Shown here: positions 6,126 to 8,095 of the stretch, one piece after another
Position numbering within the stretch: the first letter of the stretch is position 1
How the letters are laid out: each line of letters starts with the position of its first letter
From: 66-474 sp035547895
Lineage (GTDB): Bacteria; Pseudomonadota; Gammaproteobacteria; Xanthomonadales; Rhodanobacteraceae
Reading direction: 5' to 3'
DNA length: 8,095 nucleotides
Assembly (NCBI GenBank): GCA_035547895.1
Contig: DASZTT010000186.1
Coordinates: 1-8,095, forward strand
Program-made: the position numbers and the translations under genes
The notes under the pieces: generated by a model
What the model saw: the letters and a program-made list of their open reading frames with translations, nothing else
Database searches by the model: none
Told to the model about the DNA's origin: nothing

Positions 6126-7981
6126 ACCCAAAGCGTCTTGAGTTTCTTGCGGCGGCCATGGATCAACGCGGTGATCGCGTGGGTCATGGTCACCGACGTG
6201 AACAGCGAGGTCAGGATGCCGATGCCGAGCGTGATGCCGAAGCCCTTGATCGCACCGGCGCCCACCGTCACCAGGCCGAGCGCGGCGAGCAAGTGGGTGA
6301 CGTTGGCGTCCAGGATCACCGACCAGGCTTTCTCGTAGCCGGCGCGGATCGCCGCGAGCGGCGTCGAGCCGTGGTGCAATTCCTCGCGGATGCGTTCGCA
6401 GATCAGCACGTTGGCGTCGATCGACATGCCGAGCGTCAGCACGATGCCGGCGATGCCGGGCATCGTCAACGTCACGCCGACCGCGGACATCACCGCGATC
6501 AGGATCAGCAGGTTGAAGGTCAGCGCGATGTCGGCGACGAGGCCGAACAGGCGGTAGTAGAACGCGGCCGCGACCAGCACCAGCACGAGGCCCAGGATCA
6601 CCGCGCGCTCGCCCTTGCGGATGTTGTCCTGGCCCAGGCTCGGGCCGATCACGCGTTCCTCGACGATCTGCATGGGCGCGGCCAGCGAACCCGAACGCAG
6701 CATCAGCGACAGCGTCTCCGCTTCCTGCTGCGAGAGGCCGGTGGTCTGGAACTTCTTGCCGAACACGCCCTGGATCACGGCGTCGTTGAGCACGGTCTCG
6801 GTGGTCTTGGACGTGTGGACTTCCTTGCCGTCCACGACCTTCACTTCCGGCGTCTGCTCGATGTACACCACGCCCATGCGCTTGCCGACGTTGCTGGTGG
6901 TGAAGTCCAGCATCTTGCGGGCGCCGGCGGAGTTGAGCGTGACGTTGACGTCGGGCATGCCGGTCTGCTGGTCGTAGCCTTGCGAGGCATCGACCAGTTC
7001 GTCACCGCTGACGATGATGCGCTTCTTCAGCACCACCGGGCGGTGGTCCTTGGTGTAGTAAAGGCGGTCGTCGGGCGGCACGTTGCCGGTACGCGCGGCT
7101 TCCTGCGCGTTCACGCTTTCATCCTCGGCGTGGTATTCCAGCGTCGCCACCGCGCCCAGCACGCGCTTGGCCTCGGCGGTGTCCTGCACGCCCGGCAGTT
7201 CCACCACGATGCGCGATTCGCCCTGCTGCTGGATCAAGGGTTCCGACACGCCGAGTTCGTTGACGCGGTTGCGCAGCGTGGTGACGTTCTGGGTGATGGT
7301 GGTCTGCGCGAGTTTCTGCAGCACGTCCGGCTTGATGGTGGCCAGCAGCGCGTAGCCGCCGCCCGGCGTGCGGCTGTCGGAAAGGTTGAGGTCCGTGGTG
7401 TCCGTGGTGATCGCACCGGTGGCCTTGTCGCGATCATCCGAGGTCTTGAACACCGCCTGCACGCCATCGCCGCTTTGCGAGACGACGTCGTAGGGGATCT
7501 GTTTCTGGCGCAGCAGCGAGCGGATGTCGTCGAGGTAGCGCTGCTGCTGTTTCTTCAGAACCGCGTCCTGGTCGACCGCCATCAGGAAGTGCACGCCACC
7601 CTGCAGGTCCAGGCCCAGCGGCATCGCGCGGCCGCCGATGGCCTGCAGCCAGTGCGGCACCGTGGTCGCGAGGTTCAGCGCCACCGTGTAGTTGTCGCCC
7701 AGCGCCAGGCGCAGCGTGTCGGAACCTTGCAGCTGCACTTCGGTGTTGGCGAAGCGCACCAGCATGCGGTCCTTGTCGATCGTGATGTTCTCGTACGGAA
7801 TCCTGGCCTTGTCCAGATCGGCGGCGACCTGCTTCTGCAACGTGGCATCGATCCTGGCTTCGCGGTTCGGCGAGATCTGCACGGCCGGCTGCGGGCGGAA
7901 CGCGTTGGGCGCGGCGTACAGCAGGCCGAGCACCATCGCGATGCCGACCAGCCAGTATTTCCAGCGGGGAAAGTCGATCAT
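6122..7981 (-). CDS. secD: Protein translocase subunit SecD
   Basis: The larger inner-membrane subunit of the SecDF-YajC complex, 619 residues (E. coli 615). A first membrane segment (about 10-27) is followed by a large periplasmic P1 domain (about 30-455) with LGLDLQGGVHFLM (122-134), TLRNRVNELGVSEP (235-248) and RIVVELPG (257-264), and then GPSLGQDNI (446-454). Five more membrane segments follow, at about 458-475, 480-500, 506-526, 560-577 and 580-605. D522, in GMSIDANVLICERIREE (518-534), is the proton-translocating aspartate equivalent to E. coli D519. The ATG at 7981 gives the standard SecD N terminus (MIDFPRWKYW). A longer in-frame reading to 8068 would overlap yajC and add an Arg/Pro/Ser-rich tail, so it is rejected. 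No good ribosome binding site is visible at this ATG. The promoter lies upstream of yajC, outside the window. Confidence 0.98.
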   Translation of the reverse strand: MIDFPRWKYWLVGIAMVLGLLYAAPNAFRPQPAVQISPNREARIDATLQKQVAADLDKARIPYENITIDKDRMLVRFANTEVQLQGSDTLRLALGDNYTVALNLATTVPHWLQAIGGRAMPLGLDLQGGVHFLMAVDQDAVLKKQQQRYLDDIRSLLRQKQIPYDVVSQSGDGVQAVFKTSDDRDKATGAITTDTTDLNLSDSRTPGGGYALLATIKPDVLQKLAQTTITQNVTTLRNRVNELGVSEPLIQQQGESRIVVELPGVQDTAEAKRVLGAVATLEYHAEDESVNAQEAARTGNVPPDDRLYYTKDHRPVVLKKRIIVSGDELVDASQGYDQQTGMPDVNVTLNSAGARKMLDFTTSNVGKRMGVVYIEQTPEVKVVDGKEVHTSKTTETVLNDAVIQGVFGKKFQTTGLSQQEAETLSLMLRSGSLAAPMQIVEERVIGPSLGQDNIRKGERAVILGLVLVLVAAAFYYRLFGLVADIALTFNLLILIAVMSAVGVTLTMPGIAGIVLTLGMSIDANVLICERIREELHHGSTPLAAIRAGYEKAWSVILDANVTHLLAALGLVTVGAGAIKGFGITLGIGILTSLFTSVTMTHAITALIHGRRKKLKTLWV

Positions 7982-8010
7982 GGGTACGGGATGCTGCGTT
8001 ATGCGCGAAA

Positions 8011-8022
8011 GTGGCGGGCCAC
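8011..8022 (-). repeat. Short palindrome in the yajC-secD gap
   Basis: GTGGCGGGCCAC is a perfect 5-bp inverted repeat with a 2-nt centre, five bases beyond the yajC stop on the minus strand. It lies within the 46-bp gap before secD. It is short and may be chance. Confidence 0.22.
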
Positions 8023-8027
8023 GGGAA

Positions 8028-8095
8028 TCAGGACGACTTGATCGTGCCCTTGGGCACGACCGTCGCAACGGCGCCCTTCTGCACCCGGATCTGCA
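8028..8095 (-). CDS. yajC: Sec translocon accessory subunit YajC, C-terminal end (partial)
   Basis: The last 21 residues and the TGA (8028-8030) of a gene entering from the right edge. The visible sequence includes IRVQKGAVATVVPKGTIKS. The Val-Gln-Lys and Pro-Lys-Gly-Thr-Ile/Met-Lys pattern is the conserved C terminus of YajC (E. coli ends VLPKGTMKAL). YajC is a small single-span inner-membrane protein that associates with SecD and SecF. Its position 46 bp ahead of secD on the same strand is the standard yajC-secD-secF order, which makes the call secure despite the short fragment. The membrane segment and start are outside the window. Confidence 0.93.
   Translation of the reverse strand, partial: QIRVQKGAVATVVPKGTIKSS
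8042..8059 (-). repeat. Perfect 8-bp inverted repeat inside the yajC 3' end
   Basis: TCGTGCCC and GGGCACGA flank a TT centre, making an 18-bp near-palindrome. It falls in the codons for the conserved Val-Val-Pro-Lys-Gly-Thr stretch, so protein constraint plus GC-rich codon choice could create it. In RNA it would fold as a stem of about 6-7 bp about 12 bases before the yajC stop. Confidence 0.35.

Noticed and set aside
6158..8041. A 627-residue open frame on the + strand opposite secD, and a 343-residue one (5083-6114) opposite secF.
   Set aside because: secD and secF are certain from their motifs and length. The antisense products are His/Arg/Gln/Asp-rich low-complexity shadows without ribosome binding sites or domains.
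7982..8068. An N-terminal extension of SecD to 8068.
   Set aside because: It would overlap the yajC 3' end and add an Arg/Pro/Ser-rich stretch that is foreign to SecD. The ATG at 7981 gives the family's usual N terminus and length.
1..8095. A defence system, prophage, IS element, CRISPR array or RNA gene.
   Set aside because: The helicase-like gene is clearly RapA, not a defence helicase. All other genes are housekeeping or transport, and no direct-repeat arrays, transposase motifs or tRNA-like sequences were seen.

Overview
The window looks like ordinary chromosomal core sequence from a high-GC gammaproteobacterium, most likely Xanthomonadales (Lysobacterales), perhaps Rhodanobacteraceae. 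That placement is an inference. It rests on the strong G/C third-position bias, a full-length RapA of the gammaproteobacterial type, the separate yajC-secD-secF order, and the pairing of a siderophore receptor with a PiuC/YbiX hydroxylase. Nothing here looks mobile: I found no IS, integrase, tRNA, rRNA, CRISPR array or compositional break.

Left part, + strand. The window opens with the last codons of a TonB-dependent outer-membrane receptor (1-77). Six bases later comes a PKHD-type Fe(II)/2-oxoglutarate dioxygenase (piuC/ybiX, 84-761), and together they form an iron-siderophore uptake pair. After a 122-bp gap with a plausible promoter lies rapA (884-3709), the Swi2/Snf2 ATPase that recycles RNA polymerase. 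After a further 128 bp comes a small predicted lipoprotein gene (GTG start at 3838, ends 4125) with a strong ribosome binding site and no function I recognise.

Right part, - strand. Reading leftward from the right edge are the 3' end of yajC (8095-8028), secD (7981-6122), secF (6078-5119) and a PhzF-family isomerase/epimerase-like gene (5089-4208). The spacings are 46, 43 and 29 bp, so one transcript is likely. YajC, SecD and SecF form the accessory Sec subcomplex that uses the proton motive force to complete protein export. The PhzF-like gene looks like a passenger at the end of that operon. The two strands converge in a short, structured intergenic region (4126-4207).

I do not see a new multi-gene system. 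The items most worth a second look are the uncharacterised lipoprotein, the altered active-site motifs and unusual location of the PhzF-like protein, and short inverted repeats near the gene ends of the sec transcript. Long open frames opposite rapA, secF and secD are judged to be codon-bias shadows.
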